Shown one piece after another: positions 9,235 through 18,764 of a DNA stretch of 64,000 bases. Numbering within the stretch: the first letter of the stretch is position 1; each line of letters opens with the position of its first letter. Location of the stretch: assembly GCA_002862805.1 (NCBI GenBank), contig PKEA01000028.1:25385-89384 (forward strand), given 5' to 3'. The notes under the pieces were generated by a model. That model was given only the letters and a program-made list of their open reading frames with translations, was not told where the DNA came from and made no database searches. A program made the position numbers and the translations under genes. This DNA is from Flavobacteriaceae bacterium (GTDB lineage Bacteria; Bacteroidota; Bacteroidia; Flavobacteriales; Flavobacteriaceae).

Positions 9235-11334
9235 CTAACTTATATAATTCCAAATGTTTTTCTTCTTGCTTAGCTCTATAAAAGCTTTCCTTAGAGAGAC
9301 ATGTTCTGATTTTTCCATTGGAGCGTCAGCTTTTAGTAGTTTTACAGCTTCATGTCGTGCAAGTTGAAGAATATCTTTATCTCTTACTATATCTGCAATT
9401 TGAAGATTTAAAACTCCACTTTGCTGTTTTCCCATAAGATCTCCAGGGCCACGCAGTTTTAAATCGACTTCAGCAATTTCAAAACCATCATTGGTACGAA
9501 CCATGGTTTCCATTCGTACTTTACTGTCTTCGCTTAATTTATGACTTGTCATTAAAATACAGTAACTCTGTTCGGCACCACGACCTACACGACCACGTAA
9601 TTGATGCAATTGTGATAAACCAAAACGTTCAGCACTTTCAATAATCATCACCGATGCATTTGGAACATTAACACCAACTTCAATAACAGTTGTAGCAACC
9701 ATTATATTGGTTTTTCCTGCTGCAAAACGACGCATTTCTTCGTCTTTATCTGCTGGTTTCATTTGTCCGTGTAAAATAGAAATCGAATATTCGGGTAACG
9801 GAAAATCACGTGAAATACTTTCGTAACCGTCCATTAAATCTTTATAATCCATTTTTTCAGATTCCTGAATCAAAGGATAAACAATGTAAATTTGTCGGCC
9901 TTTTTTAACTTCATCTTTAATGAATTTCCAAACTTTTAATCGGTTGTTGTCATAACGATGAACGGTTTCAATAGGTTTTCTTCCTGGTGGCAATTCATCA
10001 ATAACCGAAATATCTAAATCGCCATATAAACTCATGGCTAAAGTACGCGGAATAGGCGTTGCTGTCATTACTAAAATATGGGGCGGAACTGTATTTTTTT
10101 TCCACAACTTGCTTCGTTGTTCCACTCCAAAACGGTGTTGTTCATCAATAATGGCTAAACCTAAATTTTGAAATTTTACTTTATCTTCAAGCAATGCATG
10201 TGTTCCAATAAGGATGTCTAAAGTTCCATCTTCTAAAGCTTCATGTATAAGTCTTCGTTCTTTAGTTTTACTTGAACCTGTAAGTATTTGTATGTTAATA
10301 TTTAGGTCTTTAGCTAATTCGGTTAAACCAATAAAATGCTGATTGGCTAGTATTTCTGTTGGCGCCATTAAGCAACTTTGGTAACCGTTATCTTTAGCAA
10401 TTAACATACTCATTAAGGCTACAATTGTTTTACCAGAACCAACATCACCTTGAAGTAAACGATTCATTTGGGCATTACTTCCCATATCGTTTCGAATTTC
10501 TTTAATTACTCTTTTTTGAGCGTTTGTCAATTCAAAAGGCAAGTGGTTTTTATAAAAATCATTAAAGTTTTCGCCAACGATTTCAAACTGATGTCCTTTT
10601 ATTTTATGTTTTCGAATTAGATTTTTAGTAATTAATTGCAATTGAATAAAGAACAATTCTTCAAACTTTAATCTAAATTGTGCTTTGTTGAGTAAATCTT
10701 GATTTTTCGGAAAATGAATATTGAATAAAGCTTCTTTTTTAGTAATGAGTTTTAAATTCTCAATTAAATATATTGGTAAAGTCTCACTGAATAAATTTTG
10801 CGTTTCAATAAACAATTGTTGCATTAATTTATTTATAGTTCTGCTTGTAATGCCTTTATTATTCAGTTTTTCAGTACTTGGATAAACTGGTTGCATTGCC
10901 GAACGCAGACTAGCTTTATGTTCTGCTAAAAGTTCCATTTCTGGATGCGCCATGTTAAAAGCACTGCCAAATTGAGCCACTTTTCCAAAAATCACATAAA
11001 CTTCATTAATTTTTAAACCTTCCCTAATCCATTTATGTCCTTGAAACCAAACCAATTCCATTTGTCCTGTTTCATCTACAAAAGTAGCGACTAATCTTTT
11101 TCCTCGTTTTTGTTCAACGGTTTTAATGTTGATTATTTTACCAATAATTTGAACTTCAGAACTGGTATTTTGTAACTGATTGATTTTAAAATAATGTGTC
11201 CTATCTATATAACGATTGGGAAATAAATGAATTAAATCTCCATATTTATGAATGCCTAATTCTTTACGTAGCAAATCGCCGCGTTGTGGTCCAACGCCTT
11301 TTAAGTACTCAATAGGTGTTTCTAAGAGATTCAT
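9235..11334 (-). CDS. recG: ATP-dependent DNA helicase RecG
   Basis: A 699-residue double-strand DNA translocase that remodels stalled forks and Holliday junctions. An N-terminal wedge/OB domain (about 60-150) binds the branched substrate. The motor core has Walker A GDVGSGKT (296-303) and DEQH (397-400) in place of DEAD, then TATPIPRTLAMSLYGDLD, and the C-terminal QLHQLRGRVGRG motif VI. The TRG-like tail (DLKLRGPGDLMGKQQSG) is complete. The start codon directly abuts the stop of an upstream small exported-protein gene, so the two are probably co-transcribed. Confidence 0.97.
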   Translation of the reverse strand: MNLLETPIEYLKGVGPQRGDLLRKELGIHKYGDLIHLFPNRYIDRTHYFKINQLQNTSSEVQIIGKIINIKTVEQKRGKRLVATFVDETGQMELVWFQGHKWIREGLKINEVYVIFGKVAQFGSAFNMAHPEMELLAEHKASLRSAMQPVYPSTEKLNNKGITSRTINKLMQQLFIETQNLFSETLPIYLIENLKLITKKEALFNIHFPKNQDLLNKAQFRLKFEELFFIQLQLITKNLIRKHKIKGHQFEIVGENFNDFYKNHLPFELTNAQKRVIKEIRNDMGSNAQMNRLLQGDVGSGKTIVALMSMLIAKDNGYQSCLMAPTEILANQHFIGLTELAKDLNINIQILTGSSKTKERRLIHEALEDGTLDILIGTHALLEDKVKFQNLGLAIIDEQHRFGVEQRSKLWKKNTVPPHILVMTATPIPRTLAMSLYGDLDISVIDELPPGRKPIETVHRYDNNRLKVWKFIKDEVKKGRQIYIVYPLIQESEKMDYKDLMDGYESISRDFPLPEYSISILHGQMKPADKDEEMRRFAAGKTNIMVATTVIEVGVNVPNASVMIIESAERFGLSQLHQLRGRVGRGAEQSYCILMTSHKLSEDSKVRMETMVRTNDGFEIAEVDLKLRGPGDLMGKQQSGVLNLQIADIVRDKDILQLARHEAVKLLKADAPMEKSEHVSLRKAFIELSKKKNIWNYIS

Positions 11335-11787
11335 TTATAATTTTTTTAAAGAATCAATTTTTTTATAAAGAGTTTTTAAATCAAAATTTTTATCATCAGA
11401 ACCAAAACTAACTTTACCAGATTTAATTTTAGAAGTTATTTTTGCAATAAAATATAATTCATTTTCAAAAATAAACCCAACTTGGTTTCCAATATTTTTT
11501 TCAGTTACATCTTCCCAAATTTTAGTTCCTTCTTCATTAAATTCAAATTGAATTTGTTTATATGGTCTAGTTTTAGATTTAATCAACTTAACTTTTTTAA
11601 TGTATGAAATTTTAATTATAGGTGTTGGATTAAATAAGTAATCTTCATTAAGGTAACTTAATTTTAAAGATGATTTATTAATATTATCTTCGATATATAA
11701 CCCTAATTTAGGGGTGTTAATTTGTGAGTATATATTTCTACAATTAAGAAATAGTACAATTAAAAATATGTATTTAAAAAATTTCAT
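11335..11787 (-). CDS. Small exported protein with SecD P1-like domain
   Basis: A 150-residue protein with a hydrophobic N-terminus (residues 4-15) ending NIYSQ, consistent with a signal peptide. A nearby Cys (LNCR) is a poor lipobox. Residues ~77-130 read like the P1 head subdomain of SecD/SecDF: FEFNEEGTKIWEDVTEKNIG, then a beta-rich ending similar to the canonical DG-vysaP-I pattern. No transmembrane RND helices follow, so it is not a SecDF subunit. It is translationally adjacent to recG. Function is unknown; a free periplasmic SecD-like domain is my inference. Confidence 0.65.
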   Translation of the reverse strand: MKFFKYIFLIVLFLNCRNIYSQINTPKLGLYIEDNINKSSLKLSYLNEDYLFNPTPIIKISYIKKVKLIKSKTRPYKQIQFEFNEEGTKIWEDVTEKNIGNQVGFIFENELYFIAKITSKIKSGKVSFGSDDKNFDLKTLYKKIDSLKKL

Positions 11788-11891
11788 AAATTCAAATAAT
11801 TGATATTAAAGCGAAGATAGTTGATAAATTATTAATTTGGAAATGACTTTTTCTTAAAATGCCTTATATTCGTGACATAAATTAAGTTTAC

Positions 11892-13970
11892 ATGATGTTT
11901 CGATTTCTTTTTATCTGTTTTTTTACAATTTCTACTTTTGCACAGCAATTTAAAAAGGTTGATTTTATTTCTTGCAATGCTTTTTTAAAACCAAATCAGT
12001 TTGAAAAAAGTATTTCAGGTACAATTCAATATGAGTTTAATGTTTTAAGAACAATTGATACTATTAGTATTGATGCAATTAATATGGAATTTATTAATGT
12101 AATGATTAATGGAAAATCAGTTCAGTTTAAAAACTCAGGTGCAACTTTAGATTTATTTGAAGGATTCAAAACTGGAAAAAATAATTTGGTTTTTGATTTT
12201 TCAGCTAAACCCAAGCAAACTTTATATTTTATTGGAGAAGATGATGATTTACAAATTTGGACACAAGGTCAAGGTAAATACACAAGTCACTGGTTGCCTA
12301 GTTTTGATGATGTAAATGAGAAAGTGATTTTTAATTTATCTGTTGATTTTCCTCAAGATTTTACGGTTCTTTCTAACGGAGATTTAGTTGATAAAAAGTT
12401 TAATTCAAAAGGAAATTTGGTAACATGGAATTATCAAATGCAAAAACCAATGCCATCTTATTTGGTCATGTTGGCCATTGGTAAATTCATAAAGCAAACA
12501 GATGTAACAAAATCAGGAACGAAATTAGAACATTTTTTAGATCGAAATGACGCTGATAAATTTGAACCAACGTATCGTTATTCTAAACGAATGTTTGATT
12601 TTTTGGAAAAAGAAATAGGAGTAAAGTATCCTTGGAGAATTTACCGTCAAGTTCCGGTTCGTGATTTTTTATATGCCGGAATGGAAAATACGACTTCTAC
12701 CATTTTTGCACAAGATTTTGTAGTAGACGAAATAGGTTTTAACGATAAAAATTATGTAAATGTAAATGCGCATGAATTAGCTCATCAATGGTTTGGCGAT
12801 TTTATTACAGCGAAAGAAAGTAAACATCATTGGCTTCAAGAAGGTTTCGCTACTTATTATGCTTTGTTAGCTGAAAAAGAAATTTTTGGTGATGATTATT
12901 TTAATTACGAATTATTTCAAATGGCCGAACAATTAAAACAAGCGGCTAAAACGGATACGATTCCAATTTTGAATGAAAAAGCGAGTTCTCTTACATTTTA
13001 TAAAAAAGGAGCTTGGGCTTTACATTATTTACGATCTCAAATTGGTGAACGAAAATTTAAAAAAGCAGTTAAATGTTATTTACAAGAATATGCTTTTAAA
13101 AATGTTGATACCGATGAATTTTTAGCTAAAATTAAAAAAGTTTCGAATTTTGATACCGATAAATTTAAAAAAGAATGGTTAGAAAATGCTGATTTTAGAT
13201 GGAACGATGCTATTTCAATTCTAAATAAAAATACATTTATTGTCGATTTACAAAAAGTAAAAGCATTAGAAGTTTTACCTTTTGATGATAAAAAAGATCA
13301 ATTACTGATTTTAATGACAAAGAAAAGTTATTTCCCTTTACAACAAGAAATTATTTTACAAACTACAGTTGTAGATTTTGAAGATAAAAAAGCGTTAATT
13401 GATTTAGCATTTGATAATAATAATTTAAAAGTACGCCAAGCTTTAGCACAATCACTTATTAAAATTCCTTCTTCTTACAGAGAGAAGTTTGAAACCTTAT
13501 TAAATGATGAATCTTACATTACTAAAGAAATTACTTTATTCAGACTTTGGTCTAATTTTCCTGATGAAAGAAATCGTTATATTAATTTATTTCAAAACGA
13601 AAATGGTTTAAATTATAATTTAAAAATTGCTCATTTAACATTGCAATTAGTTTCACAGCAAGTAAATCTTGAAGATAAACAAGTAGCTATTCAAGAATTA
13701 GAAAAATTATCAAAAGCACCTTATGAATCTGGAGTTAGGCAAAATGCTTTAGAAACATTGATTAACTTTAAATTGATATCAAATTCGGTTTTAACTTCGT
13801 TAATCGATGCTTCAATGCATCATAAATGGCGTTTTGTAAGTTATGCAAAGGCAGAAATTAGAAAGTTAATTTCAACAGATGAAGGAAATCAACAGTTAAA
13901 AGATTTATTACCTTTATTGAATGAAAATCAGCAAAGTAGATTGAATTCTTTTTTTAATGAAATAAAATAA
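11892..13970 (+). CDS. Exported M1 family zinc aminopeptidase
   Basis: A 692-residue peptidase with a signal peptide (cleavage near TFAQ, residues 15-18). Zinc ligands follow the HExxH-x18-E rule: H294, H298 and E317, with catalytic E295. The exopeptidase GAMEN motif appears as AGMENT (262-267). After the catalytic part, residues ~480-690 form helical HEAT-like repeats, as in M1 enzymes. It probably trims peptides in the periplasm. The next gene starts at the very next base after the stop codon, so a patatin phospholipase is co-transcribed. Confidence 0.93.
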   Translation: MMFRFLFICFFTISTFAQQFKKVDFISCNAFLKPNQFEKSISGTIQYEFNVLRTIDTISIDAINMEFINVMINGKSVQFKNSGATLDLFEGFKTGKNNLVFDFSAKPKQTLYFIGEDDDLQIWTQGQGKYTSHWLPSFDDVNEKVIFNLSVDFPQDFTVLSNGDLVDKKFNSKGNLVTWNYQMQKPMPSYLVMLAIGKFIKQTDVTKSGTKLEHFLDRNDADKFEPTYRYSKRMFDFLEKEIGVKYPWRIYRQVPVRDFLYAGMENTTSTIFAQDFVVDEIGFNDKNYVNVNAHELAHQWFGDFITAKESKHHWLQEGFATYYALLAEKEIFGDDYFNYELFQMAEQLKQAAKTDTIPILNEKASSLTFYKKGAWALHYLRSQIGERKFKKAVKCYLQEYAFKNVDTDEFLAKIKKVSNFDTDKFKKEWLENADFRWNDAISILNKNTFIVDLQKVKALEVLPFDDKKDQLLILMTKKSYFPLQQEIILQTTVVDFEDKKALIDLAFDNNNLKVRQALAQSLIKIPSSYREKFETLLNDESYITKEITLFRLWSNFPDERNRYINLFQNENGLNYNLKIAHLTLQLVSQQVNLEDKQVAIQELEKLSKAPYESGVRQNALETLINFKLISNSVLTSLIDASMHHKWRFVSYAKAEIRKLISTDEGNQQLKDLLPLLNENQQSRLNSFFNEIK

Positions 13971-14879
13971 ATGAAAGCATTAGTAATATCAGGAGGAGGA
14001 AGTAAAGGTGCATTCGCAGGAGGAGTAGCGCAATATCTTATAGAAGATTTAAAGCACGACTATGATTTGTTTTTAGGAACTTCAACCGGTAGTTTATTAG
14101 TGTCGCATTTAGCTTTAGGAAAAGTAGACAAAGTAAAAGAAATGTATACTTCGGTTAATCAAAATAGTATTTTTAGTAATTGTCCGTTTGTTGTAAGAAA
14201 GAAATTTGGCGAAGAAGTAATAGAAATTAACCATTGGAATGTTTTAAAAAATTTTCTAAAAGGCTCCAAAACCTTTGGCGAAAGCAAAAAATTAAAAAAA
14301 TTAATTAAAAAAGAATTTACACCATCTGAATTTGAAATTTTAAAAGCTTCCAATAAAGAAATTATCATCACTGTTTCAAATTTATCCTTAAATACAGTAG
14401 AATATAAGTCGATAAATGATTGTAGTTATGAAGATTTTTGCGAATGGATTTGGATTTCCTGCAATTATATTCCGTTTATGTCATTAGCAACTAAAAACGG
14501 CTGTGATTATGCCGATGGTGGATTTGCAGCAATGATTCCTATTGAAGAAGCAATTAGAAATGGTGCAACTCATGTAGATGCTATTATTCTACATACCGAA
14601 AGCACTTTGTTTAATAGAATGCCAGCAACAAGTGTATTTGCCTCCTTAACCAATTTATTTGCTTTTATGATGGATAGAATTGAGTTCCAGAATATTAAAA
14701 TTGGAAAATATGAAGCAATTATTCATGGAGCAACTATAAATTTCTATTATACGCCCACAATGTTAACCACAAATTCTTTAGTTTTTAACAAAGAACAAAT
14801 GAAAAAATGGTGGCAAATAGGTTATGAGTATGCTAAGTCTAAAGATATTGACAGCCAAGAAATAATTACCGAAGAATAA
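13971..14879 (+). CDS. Patatin-like phospholipase
   Basis: A 302-residue lipid acyl hydrolase of the patatin/RssA type. The oxyanion motif GGGSKGAFAGG (8-18), the nucleophile elbow GTSTG with S38, and the catalytic Asp in DGG (D182) are all present, so the Ser-Asp dyad is intact. There is no signal peptide, so it likely acts in the cytoplasm or on the inner membrane. Substrates are unknown. It starts on the base after the M1 peptidase stop. Confidence 0.92.
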   Translation: MKALVISGGGSKGAFAGGVAQYLIEDLKHDYDLFLGTSTGSLLVSHLALGKVDKVKEMYTSVNQNSIFSNCPFVVRKKFGEEVIEINHWNVLKNFLKGSKTFGESKKLKKLIKKEFTPSEFEILKASNKEIIITVSNLSLNTVEYKSINDCSYEDFCEWIWISCNYIPFMSLATKNGCDYADGGFAAMIPIEEAIRNGATHVDAIILHTESTLFNRMPATSVFASLTNLFAFMMDRIEFQNIKIGKYEAIIHGATINFYYTPTMLTTNSLVFNKEQMKKWWQIGYEYAKSKDIDSQEIITEE

Positions 14880-14962
14880 AAGAATTGTAATAACAAGCAC
14901 AATTTAAAAAAAATATAATTTTTATCTTTTATCTTTTTTCTTTCAGCAAAGCGTTCTTTAAT

Positions 14963-15487
14963 CTAAAAAATCGTTTTCAAATCTTCTTTCAAATAACTAA
15001 TTGCAATTGCGCTTGGTGCTTCTGTTTCGGTCATTTCAATTAAAATAGCTTCACGTAGTTTTTCTGCCGAAGTAACTTCTTGTTCAATAGATTTTTTTCT
15101 AATTAATTGAATAGTAGAATTCTTCGCTTTATTCACAATATCCCAGCTTGTTGAAGTCAAATAAATTTGTTGTGTTAAATTATGCTCAAATTCTGTTTGA
15201 ATCGTATGAATTAAAAAAGTAGCATAATCTTCTTTACTTGTATTTGGAGGAGAAACTCTCAATAATAATTGCGCAGGATTAATACGTTCTAAAAACAAAA
15301 CCATTCTCTCATAAGCTTGTAAACGAACAGGTAATGCTAAGCTTTGGTTTTCTTTTAATAATTCAAAACGTCTTCTGCTTTCTTCATTTTTAAAAAAAGT
15401 TTGAAAAGATAAATATGCAACTCCCCCCGTTATTAAAGCAGGTAATGTATAAGCTGCTAATTCAATTATTTTTGTAGTAATATCCAT
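14963..15487 (-). CDS. Membrane-anchored conserved protein of unknown function
   Basis: A 174-residue protein with one N-terminal membrane helix (about 10-29) followed by a basic ENQ/RRRFE linker and a mostly helical cytoplasmic part. I recognise it as a conserved flavobacterial family but cannot assign a function. Its start codon lies 9 bp from a hairpin-rich element that may be its 5' leader. Confidence 0.75.
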   Translation of the reverse strand: MDITTKIIELAAYTLPALITGGVAYLSFQTFFKNEESRRRFELLKENQSLALPVRLQAYERMVLFLERINPAQLLLRVSPPNTSKEDYATFLIHTIQTEFEHNLTQQIYLTSTSWDIVNKAKNSTIQLIRKKSIEQEVTSAEKLREAILIEMTETEAPSAIAISYLKEDLKTIF

Positions 15488-15495
15488 TTTTATTT

Positions 15496-15590
15496 GAAGC
15501 TATTTCCTGCTTTCGCTTTTATCTTTTTATAAATTGTACTTCGACTCAGTATGACAATTTATAAAAAGGATATCAGCTCTATCAGGGCTA
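15496..15590 (-). ncRNA. Structured RNA-like element (Flavo-1-like candidate)
   Basis: Read on the minus strand, this contains nested pairings. CCTG near the 5' end pairs with CAGG (15506-15509), GCT with AGC, then a perfect 15-bp stem CTTTTTATAAATTGT (15523-15537) / ACAATTTATAAAAAG (15554-15568), with asymmetric loops such as GAAAG between them. The opening TAGCCCTGATAG and closing AGCAGGAAATAGC recall an abundant flavobacterial element, possibly the Flavo-1 RNA family. That identification is from memory. It may be an independent RNA, a mobile repeat, or the 5' leader of the 174-residue protein gene. Confidence 0.45.
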
Positions 15591-15678
15591 TGTTAGTTAC
15601 GCAAAGTAAGAATAATCTTTTTCAAAATCCAAATTCAGTTTTTAAAATTTTAATTACTAAAAATGGTTAATAACTTCA

Positions 15679-15710
15679 TTTGCAATAACTAGCTCATAAG
15701 TGTATTTTTG
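15679..15710 (+). promoter_or_regulatory. Promoter of pcrA helicase gene
   Basis: TTTG (15679-15682), 20 bp, then TATTTTTG (15703-15710), a full match to the Bacteroidetes TTTG / TAnnTTTG consensus, 29 bp before the start codon. Confidence 0.65.
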
Positions 15711-15739
15711 TAAATTAGTAAACCTTATAGTAAATAATA

Positions 15740-18073
15740 ATGCAGCAAATAATTGCCCAATTAAATGAAGCCCAACAAGCTCCTGTTCTTCAAAAAGACG
15801 GGCCAATGATTGTAATCGCTGGTGCCGGTTCTGGAAAAACTAGAGTATTAACGGTACGTATTGCAAATCTTATGCATCAAGGTGTTGATGCGTTTAATAT
15901 TTTGGCATTGACATTTACCAATAAGGCTGCGCGTGAAATGAAAAAACGTATTGCCGATATAGTAGGGAATAACGAAGCGAAAAATCTTTGGATGGGAACT
16001 TTTCACTCGGTTTTTGCTAAAATTTTACGAATCGAAGGCGAAAAATTGGGTTACCCTTCAAATTTTACCATTTACGATACACAAGATTCTGTTCGATTAA
16101 TTTCTGCAATTATTAAAGAAATGCAACTCGATAGAGATGTATATAAACCAAAACAAGTTTTAGGTCGAATTTCATCCTACAAAAACTCATTAATTACGGT
16201 AAAAGCATACTTCAATAATCCAGATTTACAAGAGGCTGATGCTATGAGTAAAAAGCCTCGTTTAGGCGATATTTATAAAAATTATGTAGAGCGTTGTTTT
16301 AAATCGGGCGCAATGGATTTTGATGATTTATTATTAAAAACCAATGAGTTAATTAATCGTTTTCCAGAAGTTTTAGCAAAATATCAAGATAGATTTCGTT
16401 ATATTCTAGTCGATGAGTATCAAGATACAAACCATTCACAGTATTTAATTGTTAGAGCTTTATCTGATCGTTTTCAAAATATTTGTGTAGTTGGAGATGA
16501 TGCGCAAAGTATTTACGGTTTTAGAGGAGCAAACATCAACAACATTTTAAACTTTCAAAAAGATTACGATAATGTTCAAATGTACCGATTGGAACAAAAT
16601 TATCGTTCGTCAAAAAATATAGTTGAAGCCGCAAATAATATTATTGATAAGAATAAAACCAAATTAGACAAAATTGTTTGGACTGCAAATGATAACGGAC
16701 CAAAAATTAAAGTACACCGCAGTTTAACTGATGGGGAAGAAGGTCGTTTTGTAGCGGCAACAATATTCGAACAAAAAATGCAACAACAATTGCATAACGG
16801 ACAGTTTGCCATTTTATATAGAACCAATGCGCAATCGCGTGCTATGGAAGATGCTTTGCGTAAACGCGATATTCCGTATCGTATTTATGGTGGATTATCT
16901 TTTTACCAACGTAAAGAAATTAAAGATGTTTTATGTTATTTACGATTGATTATCAACCCAAATGATGAAGAAGCTTTAATTCGTGTCATCAATTATCCGG
17001 CGAGAGGAATTGGTAATACAACTATTGAAAAATTAACAGTAGCAGCCAATCATTACAAAAGATCCATTTTCGAAGTTTTAGAACATATTGATAAAATAGA
17101 TTTAAAACTGAATTCGGGAACCAAAAATAAGTTGCAAGATTTTGTAACGATGATTAAAAGTTTTCAAGTAATTAATGAAAATCATGATGCTTTTTATTTA
17201 GCTGATTTAGTTACTAAAAAAACCGGATTAGTTCAAGAACTTAAAAAAGACGGAACGCCAGAAGGAATTACTCGTATTGAAAATATCGAAGAACTTTTAA
17301 ACGGTATAAAAGATTTTATTGAAGGTCAAAAAGAAATTGATGGAGCAAGAGGTGCTTTAGCTGAATTTATGGAAGATGTTGCTCTTGCAACTGATTTAGA
17401 TAATGATACTGGCGATGACGATAGAGTTGCATTAATGACTATTCACTTAGCAAAAGGACTTGAGTTTCCTCATGTTTTTATTGTAGGTTTAGAAGAAGAT
17501 TTGTTTCCAAGTGCTATGAGTTTAAGTTCTCGAAGCGACTTAGAAGAAGAACGACGTTTGTTTTATGTTGCACTAACAAGAGCAGAAAATCAAGCGTATT
17601 TAACGTATGCGCAATCGCGTTACCGTTGGGGAAAATTAGTTGACAGTGAACCTTCACGTTTTATTGAAGAAATTGACAGTCAGTATTTAGAATATTTAAA
17701 TCCAGAAAATAATTCAGGATACCGTTATAAACCAATGATGGATGTTGATATTTTTGGAGACATTGATAAATCTAAATTACGGACAGCAAAACCTGTTGCT
17801 AGCAAGCCACCCGCATATTTAAATACACAAGCAAACGAAAAGCCAAACATTCGTAAGTTAAAACCGGTTTCTGGCGTTAGAACACAAGGAAATACTAATT
17901 TATTCGATTCTAATTTAGCGATTGGAAATGTTGTTATGCATGAGCGATTTGGGAAAGGGCAAATCATAAATATCGAAGGAATGGCTGGCGATAAAAAAGC
18001 CGAAATTAAGTTTGAAGTTGGTGGAGTTAAAAAGTTATTATTGCGTTTTGCAAAACTAGAAGTAATTGGATAG
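15740..18073 (+). CDS. pcrA: UvrD/PcrA superfamily 1 DNA helicase
   Basis: A 777-residue 3'-5' helicase. Walker A AGAGSGKT (27-34), the FTNKAAREMKKR motif Ia, a DEYQDTN Walker B, GDDAQSIYGFRGA, LEQNYRSS, LMTIHLAKGLEFPHVF and the late FYVALTRAE motif are all present. The C-terminal ~50 residues (GNVVMHERFGKGQ onwards) form the Tudor-like tail of PcrA/UvrD, which binds RNA polymerase in homologues. Roles would be excision repair and removal of RecA or stalled polymerase. PcrA versus UvrD is a naming choice; no rival copy is in the window. Confidence 0.95.
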   Translation: MQQIIAQLNEAQQAPVLQKDGPMIVIAGAGSGKTRVLTVRIANLMHQGVDAFNILALTFTNKAAREMKKRIADIVGNNEAKNLWMGTFHSVFAKILRIEGEKLGYPSNFTIYDTQDSVRLISAIIKEMQLDRDVYKPKQVLGRISSYKNSLITVKAYFNNPDLQEADAMSKKPRLGDIYKNYVERCFKSGAMDFDDLLLKTNELINRFPEVLAKYQDRFRYILVDEYQDTNHSQYLIVRALSDRFQNICVVGDDAQSIYGFRGANINNILNFQKDYDNVQMYRLEQNYRSSKNIVEAANNIIDKNKTKLDKIVWTANDNGPKIKVHRSLTDGEEGRFVAATIFEQKMQQQLHNGQFAILYRTNAQSRAMEDALRKRDIPYRIYGGLSFYQRKEIKDVLCYLRLIINPNDEEALIRVINYPARGIGNTTIEKLTVAANHYKRSIFEVLEHIDKIDLKLNSGTKNKLQDFVTMIKSFQVINENHDAFYLADLVTKKTGLVQELKKDGTPEGITRIENIEELLNGIKDFIEGQKEIDGARGALAEFMEDVALATDLDNDTGDDDRVALMTIHLAKGLEFPHVFIVGLEEDLFPSAMSLSSRSDLEEERRLFYVALTRAENQAYLTYAQSRYRWGKLVDSEPSRFIEEIDSQYLEYLNPENNSGYRYKPMMDVDIFGDIDKSKLRTAKPVASKPPAYLNTQANEKPNIRKLKPVSGVRTQGNTNLFDSNLAIGNVVMHERFGKGQIINIEGMAGDKKAEIKFEVGGVKKLLLRFAKLEVIG

Positions 18074-18142
18074 TTAAAACCCTTAACGTTACAATAGAAT
18101 CTAAAAATCCATCAGTCTAATAATCTAAAAATCTTTAAAAAA

Positions 18143-18763
18143 ATGGCAGAATTTATTAAAATATACGAAGATAAACCTAGTGAAGCTGCTATTAAAAAAG
18201 TAGTTGATGTTTTACGAAATGGAGGTTTAATTATTTATCCAACCGATACAGTTTACGGTTTAGGATGTGATATTACGAATACAAAAGCATTAGAACGCAT
18301 TGCAAAAATAAAGGGTATCAAATTAGAAAAAGCCAATTTTTCATTCATTTGTAACGATTTAAGTAATATTTCAAACTATGTAAAGCAAATAGATACTTCT
18401 ACTTTTAAAATTTTAAAAAGAGCTTTACCTGGTCCTTATACATTTATTTTACCAGGAAATAACGATTTGCCTAAAGAATTTCGTAAAAAGAGAACAGTTG
18501 GTATTCGTGTTCCTGACAACAATATAGCCTTAGAAATTGTAAAATTATTAGGAAATCCAATTGTATCTACATCGATTCATGATGAAGATGAAGTAATAGA
18601 ATATTCTACCGATCCTGAATTAATTTTTGAAAAATGGCAGAATAAAGTCGATTTAGTAATTGATGGCGGTTATGGAAATAATATTGCTTCAACCATAATT
18701 GATTTAACAGGCTATGAGCCAGAAGTTATTCGTGAAGGAAAAGGAAGTTTAGATATTTTGTAA
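18143..18763 (+). CDS. YciO/Sua5 family protein (threonylcarbamoyl-AMP synthase-like)
   Basis: A 206-residue protein of the Sua5/YciO/YwlC fold. It has GGLIIYPTDTVYGLGCDI near the N-terminus, the RALPGPYTFIL segment, and VGIRVPDN, closest by eye to the YciO branch. Sua5/TsaC makes threonylcarbamoyl-AMP for t6A tRNA modification; YciO proteins share the fold with weaker or uncertain activity. Another Sua5 may exist elsewhere. It is followed 1 bp later by an exported carboxypeptidase-regulatory-domain protein. Confidence 0.88.
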   Translation: MAEFIKIYEDKPSEAAIKKVVDVLRNGGLIIYPTDTVYGLGCDITNTKALERIAKIKGIKLEKANFSFICNDLSNISNYVKQIDTSTFKILKRALPGPYTFILPGNNDLPKEFRKKRTVGIRVPDNNIALEIVKLLGNPIVSTSIHDEDEVIEYSTDPELIFEKWQNKVDLVIDGGYGNNIASTIIDLTGYEPEVIREGKGSLDIL

Positions 18764-18764
18764 T

